From: Maniola hyperantus
Taxonomy: Eukaryota; Arthropoda; Insecta; Lepidoptera; Nymphalidae
Assembly (NCBI RefSeq): GCF_902806685.2
Contig: NC_048538.1
Location: forward strand, 6,758,001 to 6,822,000
Length of the DNA stretch: 64,000 bases
Direction of reading: 5' to 3'
A model generated the notes under the pieces. That model was not told where the DNA came from, did no database searches, and saw only the letters and a program-made list of their open reading frames with translations. Positions 22,240 to 35,100 of the stretch are shown piece by piece; the stretch's first letter is position 1; every line of letters begins with the position of its first letter. Position numbers and translations under genes: made by a program.

Positions 22240-25200
22240 ATTACTAATACCGGTACTCTACCGATAAGTAAGACGGCAGTTTTTATCAGTATCTGTAGGT
22301 TATCGCCTATCTCTAAAGGATCAAATAAAAACCGGATTTCTTCTGTATTTTATTGAAGACAAGTACAATTAACTTATAGAAAGAAATTTCTGAAGATATT
22401 TACAAGGAAATTTAACATTAAGATTCAAGTAATACTTTTTAAAATTTGTTTTAGTGCATAGATAACGAAATAATATGAACAATTAGATAATTATATAAAA
22501 GTCTATTTTGATTCAACAAAGAGAGATTTAGGACGGCTTTCCACTGAAGGCCAGGCATGATAGAGAACGATACCAGCGATATTAATAATACATAATATTA
22601 TGTTGACCAATACATTATATTTACAGGGTCTAAAAGTAAGGACATTAGCAATAACATTTAATCTATGAGATTAAAGAGCGACATTAAGTGACCATGCTAT
22701 CGATAAAATATCCCTAAACGATCTGAAAATATCGTTCTTATCACGTCGAGCCTACAGTAGAAACCTACCATGAAACAATATTCAAACTTTCTTTAGGAGT
22801 TCAAACGTAACAAATTTAGAGAAAACACATTTTTATCATGACGTATCTAAATAATATTTAACTATAAAAATTATTGCCCTAATTAGATAAACCTACTTAT
22901 GAATGTGTGCACAACATTTAACAGTGATTAAATTTAATAATTAATAAAATTAAATAACTAATTAGATCTAAACCAATAAAGACTTAGTTTAAAAGATACA
23001 ACTAAATAAACTAGAGTTCTAACTATAAAATAACTTAATTGTAAATATTTAAAAATTGATATGCTTGATATTCTTGTTTTGCGGCAATTTGCTGAAGTTG
23101 AGCTTCGTTACTTTAATGGCAATACTAAACGTTTACCTACTATGTAACTACTTTTCTCTCATTTATTTATTTTTCTCATTTTTATCATATTTAAAAAAAA
23201 CAACAACAAACAATAAAATAACAGAAGCAACAAAAAAATTAAAGTAACAGTAACAGAAAACCAAATAACAGGAACAACAAAAAATAAAATAAAATACTAC
23301 TTATTTTTACTGTATAAAACTAATGACATTTCAGTACATATTTAATGAAAAAAATAGTTTAAAAGATAAGTAAGTATATTTCGGTCGTATGTATGGTTTG
23401 TTTTAAATTTGATTTGTCTTGGAATATTAAAACTATTTATAAGTAACAAGACCTGATTTGATAAACTTTTAAGGTTTTTATTTTGAAGGTATTGTTGGGC
23501 ATGTGGCGTAGATTATACAACAAACTATATTATACTAATCAGGAGGCTAGGAGAAAAATTGCTATTAAAATAGTTGTAATTTTTTGTGTTTCATCTATTT
23601 TATATATTTAGTAAATTATACCTACTTGGTTTTAAAGAATTTCAAGCTCTGTTTAGAAAGCGCGGCGAATATTTATTTTTGTATATTCGTAAGCTCTTAT
23701 TACATAGTTGTAAACTCGTTTCGAAAACAAAGTTTGATTAAAAATGCTTAAGTAATAAAAATTAAACTGATCCTACAGCCAAGTTATTTTTTAGTAAAAA
23801 TATTTATATTAAAAGCTATTTTCAAAAGTGAATTGCGTTAGCGAGAGTTGGTCATACTTACTCCAATTATTATTTATTTATTATTGTAGGACCCGGAATA
23901 TTTAGGCACCTACAACTAGTAGGTGCCTAAATATTCCGTGTTCAGTAGAAAATTCACCGACTTTTATGGGACCGATATGATTGCTCTTCTGCGATAAGGA
24001 TGAACCAATATGACGAACGTTTTCCTAAATTGCTTCAACTTCAGCAATATGCCATCAAAATATTGGGCATTTGCTTGAGGTTACTACTATGATATCTTAG
24101 GTTTAACTATTATGTAATCACTTTGCATCGTATATTATGCGTGCTCTTAAGGTACGTTCACAAAATTCGGAATTACAAAACATATAAATATTCGTTGATC
24201 GTGAAAACTGGATTTAGGAAGCAAAATTCCTACTGAAAATTTTACCCGCTAAAGCGTTTAGTGAGCGCCTTCTGTATATGAGTTAAAGCCGAAATACACA
24301 TGGGATATTTTACAGGAAGTACCTCAGAACTAGTAGTTTGATATTCATTAAGTAATATCAGTTTTGTTTATAAACGTGCAATGATCTAGTATGATCGCGA
24401 GGCCAGAACCAAACAAAAATGCAAAAGGATGTATTTGTAGTTTTTAAATAGCGAAAATGTACCTAGTTTATAAAGGTGCTTGCATAGCTCATATCACGGA
24501 TATCATCCGAATTTCTTCGATGCGATCGATTCGGCTAAATTTTCAGCAATTTTCTGAAAAATGCACCTCTTGCGGCTTTTGCGGCCATGGTGGCTCTTGT
24601 TTATTCTAGAAGGCATACAGGTTGTCTCTTTTTATATAGGTACGATCGCGACATAAGCACATGTGTACTTTGACTTTAATCCATTGATATTTTGGTTAGG
24701 TTGTGACTCTTTTCTGCCATCTCGCGTCTTACCTATGGACATTTTATGCTAAATAGGTATCACTTAGACTTATTCAACTAACTCTTCAGTCTTGGACGTT
24801 ACACTTAAATAGAAATACTTCTTAAACCCGCGTCGAATGTTTATTTTTTAAATGTCTAATAAAATCAGCGTGGTATTCAAAATTTCAAAACATGCTACAG
24901 CGTGAAACTCACACACATTAAAGAATTTTCGAATAGGATAAAGGGAAATAGTAATAGACATAATACATAGACACACAGATTTCGTTTCATATTAATTCTA
25001 ACTGCTCATTTCTAAAGGAGACAATTCAACAACATTATGACTAAGTACTTAAAAATTACACTCTCGAATCTGGACAATATGAAAAATCTCTCCTAAGATT
25101 TGAAAAAATCACGTTCACTAACAACATAAAACACATTAAGACACCTTGCACGACCAAAAATTACAACATCTAAAAAGAGAAAGCGAATAAATAATGTACA

Positions 25201-25920
25201 ACACACATCTCATTCACAGCTATACTATCATTTTAAGGATTCCTTATGAATTATGTCTTAGGATTACTAAAATTAATGGATCGTAAAAAAACAAAGAAAT
25301 ATTAAAATTTATATAATATGTATATCTAACCAACTTTGTATAAGGGTAGCACTCAATACTTAGTTATATATAAAAAATATATTGCTCAGGGTTTCAGTGG
25401 GTCGGATTATCAAATCAGTACACGATAGACGCCTGTAATTTAATTCTATTTAGTCTGTATAATAATACTAGAAAAAAACTATCAGATTAAAACAAAATTA
25501 ATTTTGTCAATTTTAATTTACATTTTGTTCCCTTTCTTATGCACTGCCCGTAATTTAAAACTGAATTTAATAATCTTTTAACAATAAATTTGACAAAATT
25601 AACATACAAAAAATTAAATTACATGAAAAGTTAACTGCTAACGTGTTATTCTCTTCATCATACAATTAAAATTTATTTGTCTACAATAACAATAATCACT
25701 CGTCTTTATGTAAATAAATAATTAATCAAATCTCCTAAATATCTTAGTCTAAAATACGCTAAAATGTATACATAAATATTTTTAAAAAATCTTATTTTCT
25801 AGCGATAACGTTTAATTTGATATGTATCGTTTACTTTGATATGTATTTGATCACAAGATTTTTTTATTTGTAGATTAGCCATTAGATTAATCTGTTCACT
25901 AATCGGCTTGTCTATAGTCT
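22240..25920. other. AT-rich DNA downstream of Hs3st, probably includes its 3' UTR
   Basis: No coding region seen. The Hs3st stop is at 25925, so the part nearest 25900 must include the 3' UTR on the minus strand. Extreme AT content and many AATAAA-like strings prevent placing its end. Holds the perfect hairpin at 23894-23938. Confidence 0.5.
23894..23938. repeat. Perfect hairpin, 20-bp arms, 5-base loop
   Basis: CGGAATATTTAGGCACCTAC, loop AACTA, exact complement. It lies in the AT-rich region downstream of the Hs3st stop codon, about 2 kb away. Confidence 0.92.
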
Positions 25921-25924
25921 TAAC

Positions 25925-26130
25925 TTAGTCCTCGGGCCAGCCGAGATCCTCTCCGATTAAATCATAAAACCGCTGGTTGTGTTGTACAAAAAACTTTCGT
26001 AATTTTGTGACAACTGCGGGGTCTACCCGAGGGTGCTTACGTCCTTTTGTTTCCCGCAAGCACTTGTCCGTGGTGTCGTTACGCAGGCAGTAGAATCCTT
26101 TAGTTTCGTTGAAGTAGAAGTTTTTTCTTC
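25925..26130 (-). CDS. Hs3st-A: Hs3st terminal exon with stop codon
   Basis: Acceptor cgttaacgacag, then GRKNFYFNETKGFYCLRNDT, TDKCLRETKGRKHPRVDPAV, VTKLRKFFVQHNQRFYDLIG, EDLGWPED and TAA (25925-25927). It contains the two disulfide cysteines (FYCLR, KCL), the PAPS-binding KGRKHP loop and the usual C-terminal (L/F).W ending. This exon has no ATG and could only be read by following the splice phase. The 3' UTR must extend below 25925 into AT-rich DNA; I cannot choose the poly(A) site among many AATAAA-like strings. Confidence 0.95.
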
Positions 26131-29100
26131 CTGTCGTTAAAAATGCCAGTGTAAAAAAGTGGAATAAGACTCTGAAATTGCTTGACGCCAGCCAAGTAAT
26201 TGTAACGAGAACGATGTCAAGCAGTCTTAGTGGGGTAATTCGTTGTTCGCTAAATGTAACTACTAAAGTAAAAATATTTTTATGTTATCCATAATAATGT
26301 TACAAATGCGAAAGTGTATCCATATGTATGTTTGTTATCTTTTCACAGCTCAACAGCAGCACCGATATTGACGAAATTCGGCGCAGAGATAAGGCTTAGT
26401 TCCTGGAGACGGATATAGGATAGTTTTATTGCGGAAAATGAATGTTCCCACGAGATTTGCAAAAACCTGAAACTACGTGGATGAAGTCGCGGGCATCAGC
26501 TAATTAAAAAAAATATGAATAATTAGTATTATTTATATGATAAACCTATAGACATTTTCTGCAAAATAATAAGAACAAGTCAAATTAAGAAAAATTTAGT
26601 CAGTATGCAAAACCTAAAATACCTACCTACTTAGCATAACTAAGTGCTAGGAAGTTGAAAATTTTATCATGTTGCTACTCTAATCCAGGACAACGTAAGA
26701 ATATTAAAAGGTATGTGATGTTCCCTATCAACTGTTAGCTTCTAGTTCTTTAAGTAATAAAAAATACCTACCAATGTTTTATAGTCACTTTTTTTAAAGT
26801 TTCACACTTTGATTTTGTCCGCTGACACGGACAAACTATTAAAAACGTTGTATGTTTGTGAAACATTTCATGCATAATAAAAAAAAATCATTAAAAATAA
26901 AAACCGACTTCAATAACCACCAACACTAAAAAGTAAAAAATAATTTAATTTATTACCCAATATATTATGTATACAAGAGTTATTGTAGTTCTATAGTAAT
27001 ATTTTTTGGAGCAGTAGTGTCACCGGACACTCATTTTCTCGAAAATTCAATCGTCTAAATTTTTAATTATTTTTGCGGGTCCTAAATGTGACTTATTACG
27101 AAGCACAGCAAATCAATAAATATTACAAAATAAACATTTTTTTATCGTACCAAATTAAGGGTTAAAGAGTTCTCACCAATTTTATGTTCAAGTCCTAGAA
27201 ATTTCTCGATTCGCCGCAGCTGCGGAACCGGATCCTCTATCAACTGGTCTCCGTTGACCACCAAGATCTGTTCACGAGGGAATACTTCCAGCCATCGATG
27301 AAAATAGGCGTGATATAGAGATATTGCTATCGGTCTGCAAATCAAGTAATTAACTATCAAAAAAATGCACGCTACTTATAAAATTTAATGGTTATTGACA
27401 CTGGTAATCCATAGGTACATAGGGCCACTCATGCTGTCACTTTTCGGCAAACGCAAGTATGCTTTTGACAAAAAGTGACAGCATTACAAAATTTAACTAA
27501 ATTATTTTAACTATCCTTGCGCAAGTGGGTCCTTTACTTAGTTTCAATATTAGTACCATTGCACTTAGTTGTTAGCCCGTATGCGGCTATCTGGAAGACT
27601 TTGAGAACTCGACATAAAATATTTTTTTGCATTGTCAATGCAAAAAAATAAGTTGGGAAAGTTAACCTGGCATGATTTACCCGGATTCGGGCTAGGTTGA
27701 ATTTATAAAACTTGACAGAAGACTGGTGTACCTATTGGACGTCACTGTACACTTTGGTCATTTACCTGAATTATATTATGAGTAAGCACCCGAATGCGAA
27801 AACAGCATATTTTTTTATCTGTCATTTCATTTTACCTGTACGCGATGTTGATAGAGCCATCCGGCGCTAACGCAAGATGCTCAAATGGTTTCGCAGCATC
27901 GGGCAATGGATGGCTCACGAGTGAAACTGCGGGAGCCGACGGCGTAGCTCGACTGCGTAGCTGAGTGTAGTCGGATATTGCACGAGTCACTGGCTCCCTT
28001 ACTATAAGGAGAAGTCTGACTGAGGAGTTCATTGCGCGTACTCTCTCAGGCACCTGAAAGATTTTTCCGTTTAAAAGTAAAGTAAATTTCTGTAAAAAAA
28101 GCCTTAAGTGTCGTGGGACACCCGACAGAAGCGAATTCTTACGCATCCATAAAACGTGAACGTTTTTGATACGCAATAATCTTGTACTCAGTCTCGCTAA
28201 ATCATATGCGCAACAACACGTGCTATTCAGGAAGAACTATTTTGCGAGTTTTCCATACCAAAAGTTCATGAAGAAGCATCGCTTCCAACAATAATTGTAG
28301 ACGATATTGCATTATCAAATTTTTTTAGATCGCTCAAGCGCTACTCACGGCTATACTCTATCATAGAGTAAAAAATATAAAATTCTGTAATGTTTAATTT
28401 TAAAATTTCAGTCTCTTTACTAGAATTTCTAAAGAGCTTTGTATCCCATTTATAAGAGCTCGGAGTAATTTAACAAAGGCTTTTACCAAATGAGGAAAAT
28501 GGAAGTTTTGAGAAACAGCGAATCCATAGATTTATTTTATAAATTTATTTGAAAAATCAATTCAAAAGAGCCTGTAAGCTCTTATTTGAATAAGTCTTTT
28601 TTGAATGAGCTGAAATATAGGTATGTGTAGATACCTATAGATAGATTTGGCTTGAAGTAGCTGATTCTAGTTCGATATAGTACCTATTTGTACTTACAAC
28701 TGAAAATTAATAGGAACATTCTTATTTTACCACGATCTTAGATATGAAAGTAAAAAATTTAATTAAATTTTTTAAAATCACTTTTTAAATTAAAGATATC
28801 GAATGAAACATTTCAATTTCAAGTGTATACTGTTTCAACTTTTACTTACTAAGAATAGAAAAATAATTTTCAAAGTACTTAATTCTACTTTTAATTTTAT
28901 GTTGAAAAAGCTAATTGAGTCCGTGAAACACTGTCATGTTCTTATTATTAAAATGTTCTTTCGGAATTACATTAGCTAATCCAATTTTACGGCACCGATG
29001 AATCCTACTAATATTATAAATGTGAAAGTGTGGATGTTTGGATGTTTGGATGTTTAGATGTTTAGATGTTTGTTACTCAATCACGCAAAAACGGCTGAAC

Positions 29101-32100
29101 GGATTTGGATGAAATTTGGAATGGAGATAGATTATACCCTGGAGAGTGACAGGCTTTTTGTCCCGGAAAATCAAAGAGTTCCCTCGGGATTTTTAAAAAC
29201 CTAATTCCACGCGGACGAAGTCGCGGGCATCAGCTAGTTATTCATAATAATGGACTACATAATATTTAACTCTCCTAATTAGCCGTAATTTTGGAGCACC
29301 TTTATGTTAGGTATATAATGAAGGTACATACACTTTTTCAACTTTTACTTACTAAGGATAGGAAAACAATTTTCATAGTAAGTAATTCTACTTTTAATTT
29401 TATGTTGAACATTTTGCTAACTGAGTCATGGACATAGAAATTATATATATAATTACTTACACTAATTTGGTAATATTAAATATATTTTTGTTGCTGAGCT
29501 TATATTATGTGTATATAGGTACCCTACATACTTACCATTGTACTAATAAAAATTGCTAGTACAAAGCTTTGCACATTGTCTGTCAATAACACATTCACAG
29601 AAATATATGAAACAGTTTGTTAGTAAACATCATTGTTAGATACTTACTTCGGGGGTAACGAAGTAGCTCGGACTTTTTTCTATTGTTATTTGCCCTTTAA
29701 AAGAAAGCGGCATTTTACTTCGATACCACTCTAAACCGAGGGCATAGTTTTCGTCACGATCAAAAAAGTGGACTTCTCCTGACGCCTTCTGGACCATCGG
29801 GTGAAGGTAGAGCATCTCCAAAAGAGCGCGCGTTCCACATTTACGTACTCCTACTATTAAAGCCTGCACAGAATAAGAAAAAAAACATTCTTCAATAATC
29901 GAATGTTAGAATATACAAATATCTGATTATATTTTACCTAAATGGAGGTTCGATCCCGGGCACGCACCTCTAACTTTTTGGAGTTATGTGTATTTTAAGA
30001 AATTAAATATCACTCGCTTTAACGGTAAAAACATCGTGTGGAAACCTGCATGCCTGAGAGTTCTCCATAATGTTCTCAAATGTGTGTGAAGTCTGCCAAT
30101 CCGCACTTGGCCAGCGTGGTGGACTATGGCCAAAACTTTCTCATGCTGAGAGGAGACCCATGCTCTGTAGTGAGCCGGCTATGGGTTGATCATGATGATG
30201 ATGAAATAGACTCAAAGCGTTCCTATGAATAAAAAATGTTTCGTAAGACCAATCTCGGTGGTCTTAACTTCCAACACCCTAATTGTGGTGTAGACATACA
30301 AGTAGCACTTACTCTAGCTTATATTGGCGGCAATTGCCACATGTCAGTGCAGAAATATATGTGTCAAGAAGTTTATACCTGGGGGAGTCGGCGGGCAGGC
30401 CTCGGAGCTCGAGGCGTTTTCAACCTTTTTCTTAAGGCCATTGGGTGGCTTATTGAACGACCGCTTTCTTGGCTCTGTAATATCTTGCGGCCCTCGCTGG
30501 CAGCTGACGCCATGCTCGCCGCCTGTGGAAATACACCACTTGATCTCGCTGCCTTCAAAATGTTGTAAAATACATTTCATTTAGGAATAAAACACTTTGA
30601 AGCACCCATTTAGTGCGACTTGAAAACATGAAAATGTATTTTTTACAATGTAAGTAAAAGGTCGAAAATTCAAGCTAACAAATGCTTTTGGAACCTTGAC
30701 CTCTTAGCCGCATTAATAGTTGTGTATCTACTACCTACCCACCATAAGAAAGCAGATTCACTCAGCGGGCGATGAAGAGAGCTATGCTTCGAGTTTCTCT
30801 ACGTGGTCAATTCAGAAATGAGGAGATCCGTAGCGTAGGATAATCAGTAGGAACCCTCCACTTCCACGTAGGAGAACCAGAGTAACCGATATAGCTCAAC
30901 GGGTTGCGAAGCAAAAGTAGCTATGGGCAGGGCACATAGTTCCAAAAACGATAGACGTTGGGGTCCTAAGATACTATAATAGCGACCACCGGAAAACGCT
31001 GCGTTGGAAGACCCCGCACTAGGTGGACAGACGACGACAACAAATGAGTCGCAGGGTCGCTGGGTTCAGGCGGCGTAAGACCGTAGCATGTGAAAGTCCC
31101 AACAAAAGACCTATGTTCAGCTGTGTTTATTGGTTGATTATCCTGATGATGTAAATGACAATTACATTTAGTTGGAACTAACTGATGCCCGCGACTTTGT
31201 CCGCGTGGATTTGGTTTTTTAAAAATCCCATGGGAACTCTTTGATTTTCCGGGATAAAAAATAGCCTATGTCACTCTCCAGGTTTTTATCTATACCCATA
31301 AAATGGAACCACGTCAATCTGTTGCACCGTTGCGAAGTGATTGAAGGACAAACAAACACACTTTCCTTTTATGTCTTAGATGATACCATCTGTATTCCTA
31401 CCTACCTACGCTGCATATTGCGAGATTAAAGAATATTTTCCAATTTTTCCGGGACGCTCAGATGCATCAGCTTCCGTTGAAAAGGTTCACCTACTTATTG
31501 TAGCTCAAGTTTATTATAAACCCGGTAAGTTTATAACGCCGGCGGAATATCCGCGCGCCTGGTGGCAACTGGCAATGAGGAAATTTCGTTCCGCTCCGCT
31601 GACTTACGAGTAAATTGAAATTTCTTACTGTTATTGTTGTTTGAATAGTACTTTAATGCTATTTCCTAATTGGAATTTGAATTTTTCAATGCAACTGGTG
31701 GTGTGTTTCAAAAACCTTCAAATTACAGAATTAGTTTTGGATTTAAAGTAGATTATACTTACCTACATACTTACTATGGTTGGAGTTTCTCTACGAGATC
31801 ATATCAGAAATGAGGAGATTCATATACTTAGGAGAACCAGAGTAACTGACGTAGCTTAACGGATTGCGAAGCTGGAGTGGCAATAGGCAGGGTACATAGT
31901 TCGTAAAACCGATAGACGTTAGGGTCCCAAGGTGCTAGAAGGGCGACCTTGCGGAAGGTGCTAAAAGAACAGCGTTGGCAGTTCCTCTACTAGGTGGACA
32001 GACGATATCAAACGAGTCGTAGGAAGCCGCTGGATTCAGGCAACGCGACGCAGGATCGTGGCACCATGGCGTATGGAAGTCCCTACAAGAGACCCATTAG

Positions 32101-35100
32101 ACGTCCATAACCGAAATCTTTACCTACTTAAATTGTTATCCCCTTTGTAACTCTGATATCTGTACGGAATTTGCATGCAGTGTTTACTTTTAAATGATTT
32201 AACATAGTTGTGCATGATAGAAAATCCTATGTATTTATTATAGTTAGTAAGTTTTATGTTAAAATCGCTAGTAAACCATTCAATAAAAATAAATAAATAA
32301 ATAAAATGAACGTCTCCTATTGGTTGACGATGATGATGATTACATGCTTTTACTAGTAATATGCCGTGATACGAAAAAAACTGACAAATGCTTGATTATT
32401 TCATTGTATGTTTATGTTGATTACAGCAATGAAAATTAGTGTTACCAATTTAAGCCTTACATGCACTGTAGTCGTAACTATACAATATTCAGTGAGTCAG
32501 GTCACCATAATAGCGTATTCTCTTTGTAGAGGTATATCGGTGATTTCCATATAATTAAACTGAGCAATGAGCATTACTGCAGCCTGTTTAATGAGTAAAA
32601 TAGCTACATATTATCTGTTGGAATACTGTCTTTTTTACTAGACAAAAACGTTACGATATTGTTGTTTGTTACATTTTTAAGACGATATCATTTAATTTTT
32701 GTCGCGGCGGCCAACTTTCTTTTTGTCATCTTTCTCAGTACATATACTCACAAATTTATTTTTCTCACATCCTTGGACAAAAATCTGTTTCGTTATAGCC
32801 CGTGCATGTGGATGAAAATTCATTTCTAAAGTACGGCTAACAAAAGGGGCGTATGTACCGACCAGGCCTAGCTAGGCTAACATACTCTATAGACTTACCA
32901 TAATTAATGTTTCCACTCGCTCTTTAGATACCATCATACGACTTACAATGAACCACACAGCAGGTAGGTATATAATATATAGCAAGCTATATTAACCTTT
33001 AATACAGCGGTTTACGGACTATATTAGTGTGTCGTAAATCAAGACATGGAGTATCTCTCCTTTGCTTTATGACACCCGGTAGCGTTACCTCGTTGTAATG
33101 GGCGTTTTACGACATGTACCTACGGGCTGTACCTACGCGATAACATCGATGAAGCCGAGTAGCTAAATATACATACTAAATACATATGATATCAATGGAA
33201 CGGGTTTATAAATTGACTGACGTTACTAGATTCTTAACCGTACCTACTATCAGAAAATTCAGAAACTTCGTTTGTAGGGCTCCCTACAGAAAGAGTGCCA
33301 ACAGGACCCTGTTACTAGATAAGCCTCCGCTGTCCATGGTATTTCATGATTCTAGGTCAACGGGAAGTATTCTGTAGGTTTCTTGACAGACAGACAGACA
33401 AAAAAGTGATCCTAGATGGGTTCCGTTTCTTCTTTTGAGGTACGGAACCCTATAAATTTAATGAACAAGTCCTCCAAGTCCAAGAACCTATATCAACAGA
33501 GGGAGGGAGAAGCCAATATCACAGAATATATAATAGTACTAACGTACCAATATCAATCTTCTACTTCCTGTCCTTATCTCACTCGCGTGGAGTCAACATA
33601 ACATGTCTTCTTCTTCAACTCACTTCTATCGTCCGTCAACGCACCCCTTTTCACGAATATTATTTGTTTCGCAGAATCCATCCATCGTTACTTTGGTTTT
33701 CCCCTCCTCTTTTTTCCTTCCACATGCAGAATATTATGAACACAAGGAATAAGTATACAAAAATTAAAGTAAACAATATAGCTTGTAGGGAAATGGGTCA
33801 CCACCTCAGTTTTATGTTGCAGTATGTTTTTATGTAAATAATACTGCAACGCCGCTATTCAAGTAAGTTGAATCACTGGTGAGAGGCGGAATACAGGCTA
33901 CTTGCGTACTTAAATAAAAGCATAATAAAATAATTAATATAATTAGAATAGTTAAATAATTATATACGTTATTTGTAGAATAGCGGTTTGCAAATATGAT
34001 AACTCGTTATTTTGGAATCCTCTCAATCAGCCAATTAAAAATATAATAATGAATGAATCATGATATCGATGAGGTTAGTTAGTAGCTATTTATTTTTACA
34101 TGCTGGGCAGCCTCGGGAGGCAATATATTGTGAGGTTGCTGGATGGTAAGTTCGCATCGCATCTTGACCTGCGCGTCTACCTCAAACCGAGGCATCATGA
34201 GCATATCATTAGTCCTTGCAAACCGCGATGCCGGACAATGCGAAGCCTCGCTGGACTGCCGCGCTTAGTAGGGATCCTGTTATTACTTTTTTACTTGCTT
34301 GGTGTACTTAGGTCTTGTCTACTATCGAAAGACACAGTGATTGAACTACCTCGCCGTTCGTTTACCAGTAGTTAAATCATACCTAGTTCATCATCAACTC
34401 ATGGCCTGCTCACTACAGAGCACGGGTCTCTTTCCAGAATAATAAGAATTTGGCCGTAGTCCACCACGCTGTCCAAGTGCGGATTGGCAGACTTCACACA
34501 CCTTTGAAAAGATTATGGAGAACTCTCAAACATGCAGGCTTACTCACGATGTTTTCCTTCACCACATAGACACCACGCACATAGACTAGCTCCGAAAAGC
34601 CTGTTCGTTTACCAGTAGGTACAGTACGTGCCAGAATATAATGTACATCGACCTTTAGAAAGGGATAGCGGTTTTGTAGAGCCGTCTATGTCTCCGTCGT
34701 TGAGACCGACGTAGATATCAGTGACAGAGACAACGCTCTACAAAGCCGAAATCTTATTCTAAAGGTCGATTGTACATTATTTTCTGCCGCGTACTATAGT
34801 TTAAATTTTACTTAATAAACATTTATTCCGGAAAGCTTATCCCTAACTACGATGGATTATAACACGATTACACTGAATGATAATTAGGTAGATACATTCA
34901 GTTAAATTGTATGGTAAATGATAAAATCTCGGTTGTCCGACTACAAAGGGGATGCACTAGTGGGAACCGATTCTCTGAATATTGAATAGTTCCTTCCACA
35001 TATCTGCATATATGGAGATTAGCTACTGAAATATCATCCTTAGTCCTTTCACAACAAGAGTTATATTACTATCTTAATTTTATGATGAAACAGATTCATC

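Noticed and set aside
30236..30584. Plus-strand frames opposite the Hs3st stem exon
   Set aside because: Antisense shadows of a GC-rich coding exon on the minus strand.
31380..31613. 77-codon plus-strand frame after a Helitron-like element
   Set aside because: No recognisable domain, no neighbouring exons; starts at the edge of a repeat.
34100..34375. Plus-strand frame with a hydrophobic stretch (GILLLLFYLLGVLRSC)
   Set aside because: Short, lies in the Hs3st intron, no splice or family support, composition drifts; likely chance.
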